From the NCBI GenBank assembly GCA_004556975.1, contig SFFD01000007.1, positions 1 through 57,815 on the forward strand: a DNA stretch of 57,815 bases, in the 5' to 3' direction. Of the stretch, positions 17,186 through 25,096 are shown piece after piece (positions within the stretch are counted from its first letter, which is position 1; every line of letters begins with the position of its first letter). Origin of the DNA: Oscillospiraceae bacterium (GTDB lineage: Bacteria; Bacillota; Clostridia; Oscillospirales; Ruminococcaceae). Under the pieces are notes generated by a model. The model was not told the DNA's origin. It saw only the letters and a list, made by a program, of their open reading frames with translations, and ran no database searches. Position numbers and translations under genes: made by a program.

Positions 17186-17217
17186 AAAAATGCCTGCAAA
17201 ATTGTGCAGGCATTTTT
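17186..17217. terminator. Bidirectional terminator between convergent genes
   Basis: A perfect 13-bp stem (17186-17198 with 17205-17217) flanked by A and T runs, so it can act on either strand. It backs up the surface-protein terminator and the leftward lipid-kinase transcript. Confidence 0.85.
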
Positions 17218-17248
17218 GACCGAACAAATATGGAATTGCAAATAGAAA

Positions 17249-17269
17249 GTTCCTGCCATTGGCAGGAAC
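17249..17269 (-). terminator. Hairpin at the end of the lipid kinase transcript
   Basis: A nine-bp perfect stem (17249-17257 with 17261-17269) with a three-base loop. It is followed on the minus strand by TTTCTATTT and sits 13 bases after the kinase stop. Confidence 0.65.
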
Positions 17270-17281
17270 ATTTATTGTTTG

Positions 17282-18166
17282 TCAGAACACAAGCTTAATT
17301 GCGGAATGAAGGTTTTCAACATCCACTCCGTCTTTCCCTTGCTCAAATTCACCGTCAAGGCTCCATCCGCCGGGCGGATTTTTGTTTATAGTGATATGTG
17401 AAGCAGGAAAGAAATCAATAAGTTCGCACTCGTCAAGCTGCTGTGTGGTTATGGCGTGTACAATCCGCGCAAGGTGAACGGCACTTTCGGGCGTTTTAAT
17501 TAAAATGACTTCAAATTTGCCGTCGTTCATGTCAACAAGCTCGGGTGAAAGGGAAAGTACGCCCCCAAGTGAGGTTGAATTGCTTATTGCGCCGAAAAGA
17601 TAATCACCCTCGTGAACAACGCCATCAGCTATTACGGATACATATTCCGGACGGATATTCTTAATTTCCAATCCTCCCTGCAAGATATATGCAAGGTGAC
17701 CGAGGACGTTTTTTGCTCCCTGAGAAGTGGCATAGCTCGCTTTTGTAAAGGCACCGAAAGAAGCTACATAGGTAAAGCCCCGCCCGCCGAAAGAGCCGGC
17801 GTCAATCATATGAACGCTGCCCCCGGCAATGGCCTTGGCAGCAGTACCGATATCGGAAGAAAGCCCTATACTTGCGGCAAAATCGTTTGTACTTCCGCAG
17901 GGGATATAGCCAAGAGGCCTGTTCTTTCCGCAAAGATTGCCTGAAACGACTTCGTTAAAAGTACCGTCGCCGCCACAGGCCACAACAAGGTCAAATTCTG
18001 CGCCGTATTTTTCAGCCCAGCCTGCAGCATCGCCGCGTTTTTCGGTAAGCATTGTGAAAACGTCCCATCCGCCGTCTGAAAGGGCAGCGCAGATCTTTTG
18101 AATATAAAGCGGCGCCAGCCGCATTCCCGAAACAGGATTGATTATAAGTAAAAGCCTTTTGCTCAT
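17282..18166 (-). CDS. Diacylglycerol/lipid kinase family protein (YegS/DgkB-like)
   Basis: A 294-residue kinase of the DAGK catalytic fold. It has NPVSG near the N-terminus, the nucleotide-binding motif ACGGDGTFNEV, and PCGSTNDFA. The C-terminal beta sandwich includes SLDGE. Members phosphorylate diacylglycerol or related lipids at the membrane. It follows the zinc-ribbon gene at 18203 by 36 bases, probably in one transcript. Confidence 0.93.
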   Translation of the reverse strand: MSKRLLLIINPVSGMRLAPLYIQKICAALSDGGWDVFTMLTEKRGDAAGWAEKYGAEFDLVVACGGDGTFNEVVSGNLCGKNRPLGYIPCGSTNDFAASIGLSSDIGTAAKAIAGGSVHMIDAGSFGGRGFTYVASFGAFTKASYATSQGAKNVLGHLAYILQGGLEIKNIRPEYVSVIADGVVHEGDYLFGAISNSTSLGGVLSLSPELVDMNDGKFEVILIKTPESAVHLARIVHAITTQQLDECELIDFFPASHITINKNPPGGWSLDGEFEQGKDGVDVENLHSAIKLVF

Positions 18167-18202
18167 AAAATTCTCCTAAAAGATTGGTGCTGAACCCTAT
18201 GC

Positions 18203-18601
18203 TTAAACTTTTTTGATAAAGCGGGTTGAGCATTTGGGGCAGCAAATCTCTACTTTGCCACGGCCGCGGGGGATTCTTATTTTTTGGCCGCATTGAGGGC
18301 ATTTAAAACGCTTATAGGTTTTTGCTTCCTCAAAATCGCTTTTTATGCTTACCCAAAAGTTTTTAACTTTCCAGATGATATTCATAAATTTGCGGTTTTC
18401 TGCCTGTCGCTTTGGTATATTGCGTGAAAGTATACGGAAAATATCAATTCCGTAAAGAACGAGGGAAAGCAAATACAGCGGCCAAAAACGCGTAAATACA
18501 TAAACTATCTGGCACAGAATTGCAAGGACAAAAAGTCCGATACAAAGCTGGTCGCCGCCGTATCTTCCGTACATAAATTGCCGTAGTTTTTGTAAAATCA
18601 T
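18203..18601 (-). CDS. Zinc-ribbon membrane protein
   Basis: A 132-residue protein of unknown function. Two hydrophobic helices lie at about residues 18-55. A basic linker leads to a C-terminal zinc ribbon with CPQCG and CPKCS knuckles. The ATG at 18601 follows AAAGAGGC; an upstream in-frame extension has no such site. It is the first gene of a pair with the lipid kinase. Confidence 0.72.
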   Translation of the reverse strand: MILQKLRQFMYGRYGGDQLCIGLFVLAILCQIVYVFTRFWPLYLLSLVLYGIDIFRILSRNIPKRQAENRKFMNIIWKVKNFWVSIKSDFEEAKTYKRFKCPQCGQKIRIPRGRGKVEICCPKCSTRFIKKV

Positions 18602-18694
18602 CGTATAAGCCTCTTTATTTAAATATTGTATTTCGATTTTATCACGCATTGGAATATTATTGGTTAACGAATTTTAAATTTTTTCATAATATTA

Positions 18695-18723
18695 TGGACA
18701 ACAGCGGTACAAAGTGTTATAAT
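18695..18723 (+). promoter_or_regulatory. tRNA-Val promoter
   Basis: TGGACA at 18695-18700, a 17-base spacer, and a perfect TATAAT at 18718-18723, about 20 bases before the tRNA. Confidence 0.75.
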
Positions 18724-18742
18724 ACTAAAGCAAAACAGATGC

Positions 18743-18819
18743 GGAGGCATAGCTCAGCCGGTTAGAGCGCTTGCTTCACACGCAAGAGGTCTGCGGTTCG
18801 AGTCCGCATGTCTCCACCA
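18743..18819 (+). tRNA. tRNA-Val (anticodon CAC)
   Basis: A complete cloverleaf: acceptor GGAGGCA with TGTCTCC, D arm GCTC/GAGC, anticodon arm CTTGC/GCAAG around TTCACAC, and T arm TGCGG/CCGCA around TTCGAGT. CCA is encoded at 18817-18819. The anticodon CAC reads GUG valine codons. Confidence 0.95.
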
Positions 18820-18820
18820 T

Positions 18821-18859
18821 AAAAGCGAACTTTGTTTTAAGACAAAGTTCGCTTTTTTT
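18821..18859 (+). terminator. Terminator of tRNA-Val
   Basis: A perfect 15-bp stem (18821-18835 with 18842-18856) with a six-base loop, then TTT. It begins one base after the tRNA end. Confidence 0.92.
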
Positions 18860-18961
18860 AATAAAATAAATTTGTGAATTGGATTTTTAATATGCTGACA
18901 CAAGGAATACAATGATAGCAACAAATGACATTCGGTATAATCGGTTCGGGACGGCTGCTTC

Positions 18962-19933
18962 TTATTCTTCTCCTGTTGCCGAAAGTCCGTTGTAATATTT
19001 TTTTGCACCGGCGTGCATAGAGCCGACTTTTGTAGCCTTGGAGGTATCGGCGTTTATTTCAGCACCCTTGCTGTGAGCAGCGGAAAGCTCATCAAGGTTG
19101 TTGAAAAGAGAAGAAACTACGCCGTAAACCGCATCGGAAGAAAGATCGCTTCGGCAAACAAGCATAACGTCTATACAAACCGTAGCGACGGAATTTTCGG
19201 TTCCGTATGCTTCGCTTTTAATTACGCCGTCAGTAAAAAACGGGCAGCTTTTACGAAGCTTGGCGCCGCTTCCGCTGGTGGAAACGGGTAAAAAGCGTAT
19301 GGAGTGTGTTTCGGCATATATGCTTATATTTGAGCTAGGCAAAGCCGAAACTGCAAAAATTGCGTCAACACCGCCGGAAGCCAGGCTCTCGCTCGCTTCG
19401 GAAAAGGTTTGATATTTAACCGTAATCATGTCATAGGTTATGCCGTATGCTTCAAGAATCTGATGTGCGGCAGCTTCCGTTGCCGTGCCATATTTGCCGA
19501 CGGCAACGGTTTTGCCAAGCAGGTCTGATACGGTTTGAATATCTGTTCCCGCGTTTACAATAATCTGAACCGCTTCGCTGTAAAGATTCGCCACAACGGA
19601 AATTCCTTTTTGCTTATTTTCCTCATACATTTCCTTGCCGTTTTGAGCATAATAGAGAATGTCGCTTTGCACAAAGCCAAAGTCTGCGTCGCCTTTAATA
19701 AGCATCTCAATGTTTTGTATTGAGCCGGTGGTGGAAATTACATTGGTATTGCTGCCGAGATATTTGTCCCAAACGCCCGCCATACTTATGCCAAGGCTGT
19801 TATATACCCCTCCGCTTTTTCCTGTGACGAGCATATATTCTTTGCCGACAGCGTCGGTATCGCTTTTTGAGCACGAGCACAGCAGTATTGTCGCCGCCAT
19901 GAGCACGGAAATAATTTTAACAGTTCTTTTCAT
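18962..19933 (-). CDS. TAXI-family TRAP transporter solute-binding lipoprotein
   Basis: A 323-residue extracellular binding protein of the TAXI family. A lipoprotein signal ends at LLCSC. Family features include TGKSGGVYNSLGISMA, STTGSIQNIEML, DFGFVQSD and LLGKTVAVG. TAXI proteins capture small acids for TRAP permeases (DctQM fusions). No TRAP permease is in the window. The start overlaps the stop of the patatin gene by four bases (ATGA), so its partner here is a phospholipase-like protein. Confidence 0.9.
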   Translation of the reverse strand: MKRTVKIISVLMAATILLCSCSKSDTDAVGKEYMLVTGKSGGVYNSLGISMAGVWDKYLGSNTNVISTTGSIQNIEMLIKGDADFGFVQSDILYYAQNGKEMYEENKQKGISVVANLYSEAVQIIVNAGTDIQTVSDLLGKTVAVGKYGTATEAAAHQILEAYGITYDMITVKYQTFSEASESLASGGVDAIFAVSALPSSNISIYAETHSIRFLPVSTSGSGAKLRKSCPFFTDGVIKSEAYGTENSVATVCIDVMLVCRSDLSSDAVYGVVSSLFNNLDELSAAHSKGAEINADTSKATKVGSMHAGAKKYYNGLSATGEE

Positions 19934-21249
19934 ATAAGTTCACCGTTTTTAAGAAAGCAGATGTAAGCTGCTCCGAAAAAAGCCTGCGGCGCAATGCGGC
20001 AAAGCGCGCGCAATTCTCGCTCTGCACCGGACTTTTCAATTTCATTTTCTATAAGATATACAATATATGCCGCAATGTGCCGTTTGTCGGCTTCTTTAAG
20101 CGCCGACATACGATAGGCAAGAGAGTGTGCATTTTTAAATGCAGCGTCAATGGCTGCGTGCCCCGCATCTTCAAGCGGAAGGTATGCTTTAAGCACCGCC
20201 TTGCCGAATTCCTCTATGCTGTAAACAGGTCTTGGGTCAACCTCAAAAAGTTCTGCGGCAGTTTCTGCAGCCAAAAGCGGAAGCTCGCACTTCATACGGC
20301 CAAAGCGGCGCTGTTGAGCTTCTGCAAAGGCCTTTACACAAAGCGCACGGTAATATTCGTTCCGCTCGCTTACAGATATACAGCCGCTTTTCAATAATGT
20401 ATCAGCAAGATATTTGCCGAAAAGGCCGTTCATACGGTCGGTTTCGCCGGTTTTAAAGGAATAAAAAGCGCCCTCATATTTTCCAAAACTGCGCATTGTG
20501 TCGTTATAGCCCAAAACCATGTTCTTTTGCGCCTGAACAGGGTCAAAGGTCATTGCGGCTCCGAGATAAAAATGCGGCTCAATTACCCGTACCGGATAGT
20601 TTGTCTGGTACTTTGCTTCAACGCCCGAAGCTTTAAGCCGAACGCCTATAATCTCCTGCGCGCCCATATCAAGGGCAAGATTGACAGGAAAATTATCGCT
20701 GTAACCGCCGTCGACATAACGAACGCCGGCAATGTTTTTCGGTTCCATAGACGGAAAAACAGTAGATGAAGCAAGCAGATAATCTTCCATCATACCGAAA
20801 GGAATTTCTGAAAGGGTAAACGGACGGCTTTTCAGCGACGGATATTCTGAAGTCATTATACCAAGCTCCACGCTGCCGTTACGAAGTTCTTTTTCGGAAA
20901 AGAACTTGTTTAAAAGCCCGCCCAAAGGAAACGGATCCATTTTTACATTTACGGCGTCATCCGCAAGGTCGCCCATAATCCCTTTAAGCGAAGCGGCGAT
21001 TCCGCTTGTGTCAATAAGCTGTGAAAGCTGACTTGGTGTTTTTGTAACAATATCTTCGGTGGTGATGCTGCTCCACATTTCAAGACCGCCGTCATAATTT
21101 CCGCTTGCAAGCAATGCGGCGTTAAGCGCGCCTACGGAAGAACCGGTGGTTATCTGATAGTCGATTCCAAGCTCACGGATAGCGGTCCAAAAGCCAATTT
21201 GGTATGAACCTTTTGCTCCGCCGCCGGCAAGAACTATTGCTCTTTTCAT
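19930..21249 (-). CDS. Patatin-like phospholipase
   Basis: A 439-residue protein with an N-terminal patatin domain: oxyanion motif GGGAKGSYQ at about 9-17, nucleophile elbow GSSVG (Ser near 38), and catalytic DGGYSDN near 177-183. That gives a complete Ser-Asp dyad of the RssA/patatin type. The C-terminal half (about 250-439) is helical and unassigned. No signal peptide is seen, so it probably acts at the inner face of the membrane. The ATG has GGAGGT upstream. It is translationally coupled to the downstream TAXI lipoprotein. Confidence 0.9.
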   Translation of the reverse strand: MKRAIVLAGGGAKGSYQIGFWTAIRELGIDYQITTGSSVGALNAALLASGNYDGGLEMWSSITTEDIVTKTPSQLSQLIDTSGIAASLKGIMGDLADDAVNVKMDPFPLGGLLNKFFSEKELRNGSVELGIMTSEYPSLKSRPFTLSEIPFGMMEDYLLASSTVFPSMEPKNIAGVRYVDGGYSDNFPVNLALDMGAQEIIGVRLKASGVEAKYQTNYPVRVIEPHFYLGAAMTFDPVQAQKNMVLGYNDTMRSFGKYEGAFYSFKTGETDRMNGLFGKYLADTLLKSGCISVSERNEYYRALCVKAFAEAQQRRFGRMKCELPLLAAETAAELFEVDPRPVYSIEEFGKAVLKAYLPLEDAGHAAIDAAFKNAHSLAYRMSALKEADKRHIAAYIVYLIENEIEKSGAERELRALCRIAPQAFFGAAYICFLKNGELI

Positions 21250-21286
21250 AAGGCAGTACCTCCGTTCATATTATTATTCTGCTGTT

Positions 21287-21315
21287 ATAATAATATAAAT
21301 CTGTGAACTTTTCAA
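21287..21315 (-). promoter_or_regulatory. Promoter of the patatin-TAXI operon
   Basis: On the minus strand: TTGAAA (21310-21315), a 17-base spacer, and TATTAT (21287-21292). Confidence 0.6.
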
Positions 21316-21410
21316 TATTACAGCGGTGAATTGACCGTAAAATATAAATAAAAACCGTATAAATAAATACAAATATAATACTCTTGATTATATAATATCT
21401 GCGCTTAAAC

Positions 21411-21443
21411 GACAAAAACCGCATAAATAAGCCGATTTTTGTC
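21411..21443. repeat. Dispersed palindromic repeat, copy 1
   Basis: The flanks GACAAAAA and TTTTTGTC form an eight-bp inverted repeat around a core, CCGCATAAATAAGCCG. Related copies lie at 27581-27607, 31193-31220 and 31551-31580. It sits in the otherwise empty stretch 21316-21575, in which I see no believable gene. Confidence 0.4.
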
Positions 21444-21575
21444 CTGAGATTGCGAATATCAAAAAAGTCCGGCGCGGCGAGCGGCAATAGGACGGCAAAA
21501 AAGACAGATTGTTAAAATCGGTGGGTTCTGCCGCTGCGGCTGACCCTGTTTTTAGATTTCGGGGGACAAAAAAGA

Positions 21576-21610
21576 CCGTCAGCTTTTTGCGCAGTGCGAA
21601 AAGCTGACGG
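21576..21610 (-). terminator. Terminator of the small membrane protein gene
   Basis: A 12-bp stem (21576-21587 with 21599-21610), followed on the minus strand by TCTTTTTTG. Confidence 0.85.
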
Positions 21611-21667
21611 CTTGATTTTCGGTATTCGGTTGTTGTGCTATGTTAGACAATTCAAATTTGTTTTACT

Positions 21668-22063
21668 CTACTGATGTTTCATAATCAAACCATTTGCTTT
21701 CAACCTAACCAAATAAATATATGATAGAGCTACTCCAAACAACCCGAATAATGCATCTACAATATCAGGTGTATTAAGAATCGGGAGAATGACTTCATAA
21801 GAAATATTTATCATGGCAACCAACAGCCCGGCGATTTTTATTATTTTCATCTCTCCGCCAAATACTAATACTGTAAACCCAAAGGTTAGCATTACCATTA
21901 ACGATAGTGAGAAATTAGTAATATGAAAAAGAACAAAACTGGGTAATAAGAGTATATTCGGATAAATTGCACTTATCCATCGACACATTAGGAGCAGAAA
22001 GCATACAACAAAAATGCATAAGTAGATAATTAAATACTTTTTCTTTACTTCATATTTAGCCAT
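21668..22063 (-). CDS. Hypothetical membrane protein
   Basis: A 131-residue, four-span hydrophobic protein I do not recognise with confidence. The last segment, DIVDALFGLFGVALSYIY, vaguely recalls the C-terminal motif of VanZ-like proteins. The gene is much more A+T-rich than its neighbours and has an AT-biased codon choice, which hints at acquisition by transfer. The ATG at 22063 has AAAGGAG upstream, and it has its own terminator. Confidence 0.65.
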   Translation of the reverse strand: MAKYEVKKKYLIIYLCIFVVCFLLLMCRWISAIYPNILLLPSFVLFHITNFSLSLMVMLTFGFTVLVFGGEMKIIKIAGLLVAMINISYEVILPILNTPDIVDALFGLFGVALSYIYLVRLKANGLIMKHQ

Positions 22064-22172
22064 AAAACTACATCACGCTCCTTTGTGAATTCCGATTTGT
22101 TGCTCGATTTTCGTATTCAAATTATACCATAAAACTTGTGAACAATTCTACCGCAGCTTTGGAATATATGAG

Positions 22173-22204
22173 AAAAGTCCGAACAGCTTTCTGCCCGGAC
22201 TTTT
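22173..22204 (-). terminator. Terminator of the acyl-CoA ligase operon
   Basis: A nine-bp stem (22173-22181 with 22196-22204) with a 14-base loop, followed on the minus strand by TTTTC. Confidence 0.75.
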
Positions 22205-22235
22205 TTTAACCCAAAATCGTATTTTGTGCCTTAAT

Positions 22236-23957
22236 TCAGCTTTCTTTCGCGGCTTTGATTTTTGCCAGCTCCTCTTCTTCAAGAACGCGATAGGCAACCT
22301 TTCCCACAAGGGTCTTGGGGAGCTGTTCGCGGAACTCGATATCGTAGGGCATGGCGTATTTCGCAATATTCTTGCGGCAGTACGCCATAAGAATGTCTTT
22401 GTTCGTCTGAGTCGGTTCTACGCCGGGCTTGAGCATTACAAACGCCTTGACCTTTTGGATTTTGAGGGGATCCGGAACGCCGATAACGCAGCTCATCTGA
22501 ACAAGCTCGTGTGCGTCAAGAATATTTTCAAGCTGGGAAGGATAGACGTTATAACCGCTTGTGACAATCATCCTTTTAAGACGCTGGCGGAAATATATGA
22601 AACCTTCGTCATCCATGGTTCCAAGATCGCCCGTATGAACCCAAGTGCGTCCGTCCGGGTGAACCTGTAAGGTCTGAGCGGTTTCCTCCGGGTGATCGAG
22701 GTAGCCGAGCATGACGGTGGGGCCGGAAATGCAAATTTCACCCTCTTCTCCGTAAGGAACTTCTTCCTGAGTGCCGGGTTTTACAATACAGTAATAGGTG
22801 TCGGGGAAGGGCTGACCGATGCTGCCTTCCTTATACACATGGGTGGGAGTGAGACAGCTTGCGGTAACGCATTCCGTTGTGCCGTAACCTTCGCGCACCT
22901 GAATACTTGCGTTGTGGTCATAGAGGAATTTGTCAAAGCGTTTTTTAAGCTCAACTGAAAGGGAATCTCCGCCGCTGAAAACGCCTTTTAAGCAGGAAAG
23001 GTCGACGCCGTCCATAACCGGCTGGCGCAGAAGCGCTTCATAAAGGGTGGGAACGCCGGCGATAAAATTACATTTGTATTTCTTTATAAGTTTCGCATAG
23101 CTTTCTGCGGTAAAGCGAGGAACAAGAATACATTCGCCGCCGTTCATGAGCATGGAATGAATGGAAACGCCCAATCCGAAGCCGTGGAACATGGGCATAA
23201 CCGCAAGCATTGAATCGCCGGGGCGGAACATGGGGTTGGTAGCAACAATCTGTGCACCCAGAGCGTTGAAGTTATAGTTGGAAAGTAAAATTCCCTTGGT
23301 AACGCCTGTGGTGCCGCCGCTGTAAAGAATAACGGCGGGGTCATGAGGGTCACGCACTGCGCGGTATTTCCAGTGGTAACGCTTGCCCTGTTCCATAAAG
23401 TAATTCCACATGGTAACAGGGGCGTCCTTCGGGATTTTTTCGATTTTTCTGCCTTCTGTAAGCATATATCCGGCACGAATCGGCTTGGAAAGCTCATCTT
23501 TGATTCTTGCAAGAATTATGTGGGCAAGATCAACATTTTCACGAATTGCCTCAAACTTATGATAGAACTGGTCGAGGGTTATTGCGGCAATGCTGCGAGA
23601 TTCCTTTATATAGAATTCAATTTCCTTTTCGCTTGAAAGGGGATGAACCATATTTGCTATTGCGCCTACAAGGTTTACGGCATAAAACATAATGACCGTT
23701 TGCGGGCAGTTGGGCATACATATGGTAATTTTGTCTCCGACGCGGATTCCTATTGCTTTAAGTGCTCTTGCACAGATTTCAACACTTTGTGCGAACTCTT
23801 TATAGGTGGTTTTTTTGCCCATAAAAATATATGCGGTGTTGTTGGGATACTTTTCAGCTATTTTTTCCACAGCTTCCCACATGCTGCATTCCTGATAATC
23901 AAGGTGGAAAGGGACATCGCCATAGTTTTTTAGCCATGGGGTTTTTGTTTCTGACAT
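22236..23957 (-). CDS. AMP-forming acyl-CoA ligase (long-chain fatty-acid type)
   Basis: A 573-residue adenylate-forming enzyme. The core motif is LYSGGTTGVTKG (the ATP-binding P-loop-like A3), then REGYGTTEC (A5), the hinge region WVHTGDLGTMDDEG with FIYFRQRLKRMI (A7/A8), and the catalytic lysine in KTLVGKVAYR (A10). It activates a carboxylic acid to acyl-AMP and then acyl-CoA. I use the ATG at 23957 because GAGGAGGT lies seven bases before it. It begins 13 bases after an E2-like acyltransferase gene, which suggests the two act on the same acyl group. Confidence 0.93.
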   Translation of the reverse strand: MSETKTPWLKNYGDVPFHLDYQECSMWEAVEKIAEKYPNNTAYIFMGKKTTYKEFAQSVEICARALKAIGIRVGDKITICMPNCPQTVIMFYAVNLVGAIANMVHPLSSEKEIEFYIKESRSIAAITLDQFYHKFEAIRENVDLAHIILARIKDELSKPIRAGYMLTEGRKIEKIPKDAPVTMWNYFMEQGKRYHWKYRAVRDPHDPAVILYSGGTTGVTKGILLSNYNFNALGAQIVATNPMFRPGDSMLAVMPMFHGFGLGVSIHSMLMNGGECILVPRFTAESYAKLIKKYKCNFIAGVPTLYEALLRQPVMDGVDLSCLKGVFSGGDSLSVELKKRFDKFLYDHNASIQVREGYGTTECVTASCLTPTHVYKEGSIGQPFPDTYYCIVKPGTQEEVPYGEEGEICISGPTVMLGYLDHPEETAQTLQVHPDGRTWVHTGDLGTMDDEGFIYFRQRLKRMIVTSGYNVYPSQLENILDAHELVQMSCVIGVPDPLKIQKVKAFVMLKPGVEPTQTNKDILMAYCRKNIAKYAMPYDIEFREQLPKTLVGKVAYRVLEEEELAKIKAAKES

Positions 23958-23970
23958 GTTATGTACCTCC

Positions 23971-24855
23971 TCAAAAGTCGACGGGCTCATAAATCGGGCG
24001 GTCAAGCAGTTCCGGGTTGTCAAGCAGTTTATGAACAAGCTTTATGCTCCGGCTGTAATAATATCCGTCCGCAATACGCTCGTCTAAGGTTATGCCAAGC
24101 TCCAAAGCCTCTCGAACCTCATAGCTTCCGTCAAGATTAAAGAAAGCGGTGGGCTTTTTCTCTCCTACGATTACAAAGAAGGAGTTCGTTCCCCAGTTAG
24201 TAAGGTGGTGATAACTGGCGTTCATTTTGATGCTGCCGAGGTTGCTTACGAATATACTTGAAAAATAAGGGTCCTCGAGCATAAGTGAGGTGGGGTACCA
24301 ACCGTGGAAATCAAGCCATGCCAATGTGTTCATAACAAAGCTGAGAATGGGCGTGGGCATTTTGGTGAGGGTATCCATAATATCGGTGGTACCGTCGGTT
24401 TTGTGTTCCTTGCGAACGGAGGTGCAGATTTCTTCCACCTTTGAATGGATCTGCTCCACCGGCGAAACCTCGCTTTCGGGATCGGCCTTGATAATGGCAA
24501 CGGCTTCTTCGCTGCTGTCGGCGAACTCCTTTTTCACAATGAACGAGATTGAGTAGTCGTTGCGCTGATAAAATCTCTTTCCGGCATAAAAGCGGTTAAG
24601 CTTCGGCCTTAAAACCAACGTTTTTATAAGTGCGGCACAGATCACATGGAAAAACGTGTACTTAAAGGCCGGCTCGGCGGCATTTTTCTTCGCAATGTAC
24701 TCGTTGACGGCTGTAAGATCAATCACTTCGTTCAAAACGGCCTCGTTGTCTGCGCGGTTGGGCAGCATGTGCGGGAGCAAAGTGTGCATAGAGTCGGTAT
24801 CACGAATCCAAACTCCATCCTTACGGTCGCCGTGTTTGCGTTTTTTCTTATCCAA
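23971..24855 (-). CDS. 2-oxoacid dehydrogenase E2-like acyltransferase with altered catalytic motif
   Basis: A 294-residue protein with the CAT/E2 trimeric acyltransferase fold and no lipoyl domain. Fold signatures are FFHVICAALIKTLVLRPKLN, then SIFVSNLGSIKM and NSFFVIVGEK. The C-terminal catalytic motif, normally HxxxDG, reads ERIADG here, with Glu (about residue 259) where the catalytic His should be; Asp and Gly are kept. The best start is TTG at 24855, eight bases after GGAGG. An earlier TTG (24894) would sit at the predicted transcript start. It is co-transcribed with the acyl-CoA ligase. Confidence 0.82.
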   Translation of the reverse strand: MDKKKRKHGDRKDGVWIRDTDSMHTLLPHMLPNRADNEAVLNEVIDLTAVNEYIAKKNAAEPAFKYTFFHVICAALIKTLVLRPKLNRFYAGKRFYQRNDYSISFIVKKEFADSSEEAVAIIKADPESEVSPVEQIHSKVEEICTSVRKEHKTDGTTDIMDTLTKMPTPILSFVMNTLAWLDFHGWYPTSLMLEDPYFSSIFVSNLGSIKMNASYHHLTNWGTNSFFVIVGEKKPTAFFNLDGSYEVREALELGITLDERIADGYYYSRSIKLVHKLLDNPELLDRPIYEPVDF

Positions 24856-24898
24856 TGGTGTTTCCTCCATTCTTCCGTTTCTATGGATAATCAAAACA

Positions 24899-24927
24899 AG
24901 TATATAACATTTAATTTATGAGGTCAA
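24899..24927 (-). promoter_or_regulatory. Promoter of the acyltransferase-ligase operon
   Basis: On the minus strand: TTGACC (24922-24927), a 17-base spacer, and TATACT (24899-24904). The predicted start near 24892 favours the TTG codon at 24855 as the translation start. Confidence 0.7.
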
Positions 24928-25031
24928 CTTTTTTGCGGGTTTAACGCCGAATTTAAGATATAATTAAGAATTTTGACGAAAAAATGATAATTTTGCGCAG
25001 AAAACAAAAAGGTATTTTTATATTTCGCGGG

Positions 25032-25060
25032 TTGTAAAAGGCATATAATTATAGTATAAT
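25032..25060 (+). promoter_or_regulatory. Promoter of the mtaB-chromate transporter operon
   Basis: TTGTAA at 25032-25037, a 17-base spacer, and a perfect TATAAT at 25055-25060. Confidence 0.65.
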
Positions 25061-25096
25061 AATACTTTAAAGTATAAAGGCAAATCGGGAGGGCAC

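Noticed and set aside
18754..19008. An 84-codon leftward open frame across tRNA-Val
   Set aside because: It runs antisense through the tRNA and its terminator, a common false call next to tRNA genes.
21266..21487. A 73-codon leftward open frame upstream of the patatin gene
   Set aside because: It covers the patatin promoter, has no ribosome binding site and consists of A+T-rich hydrophobic filler.
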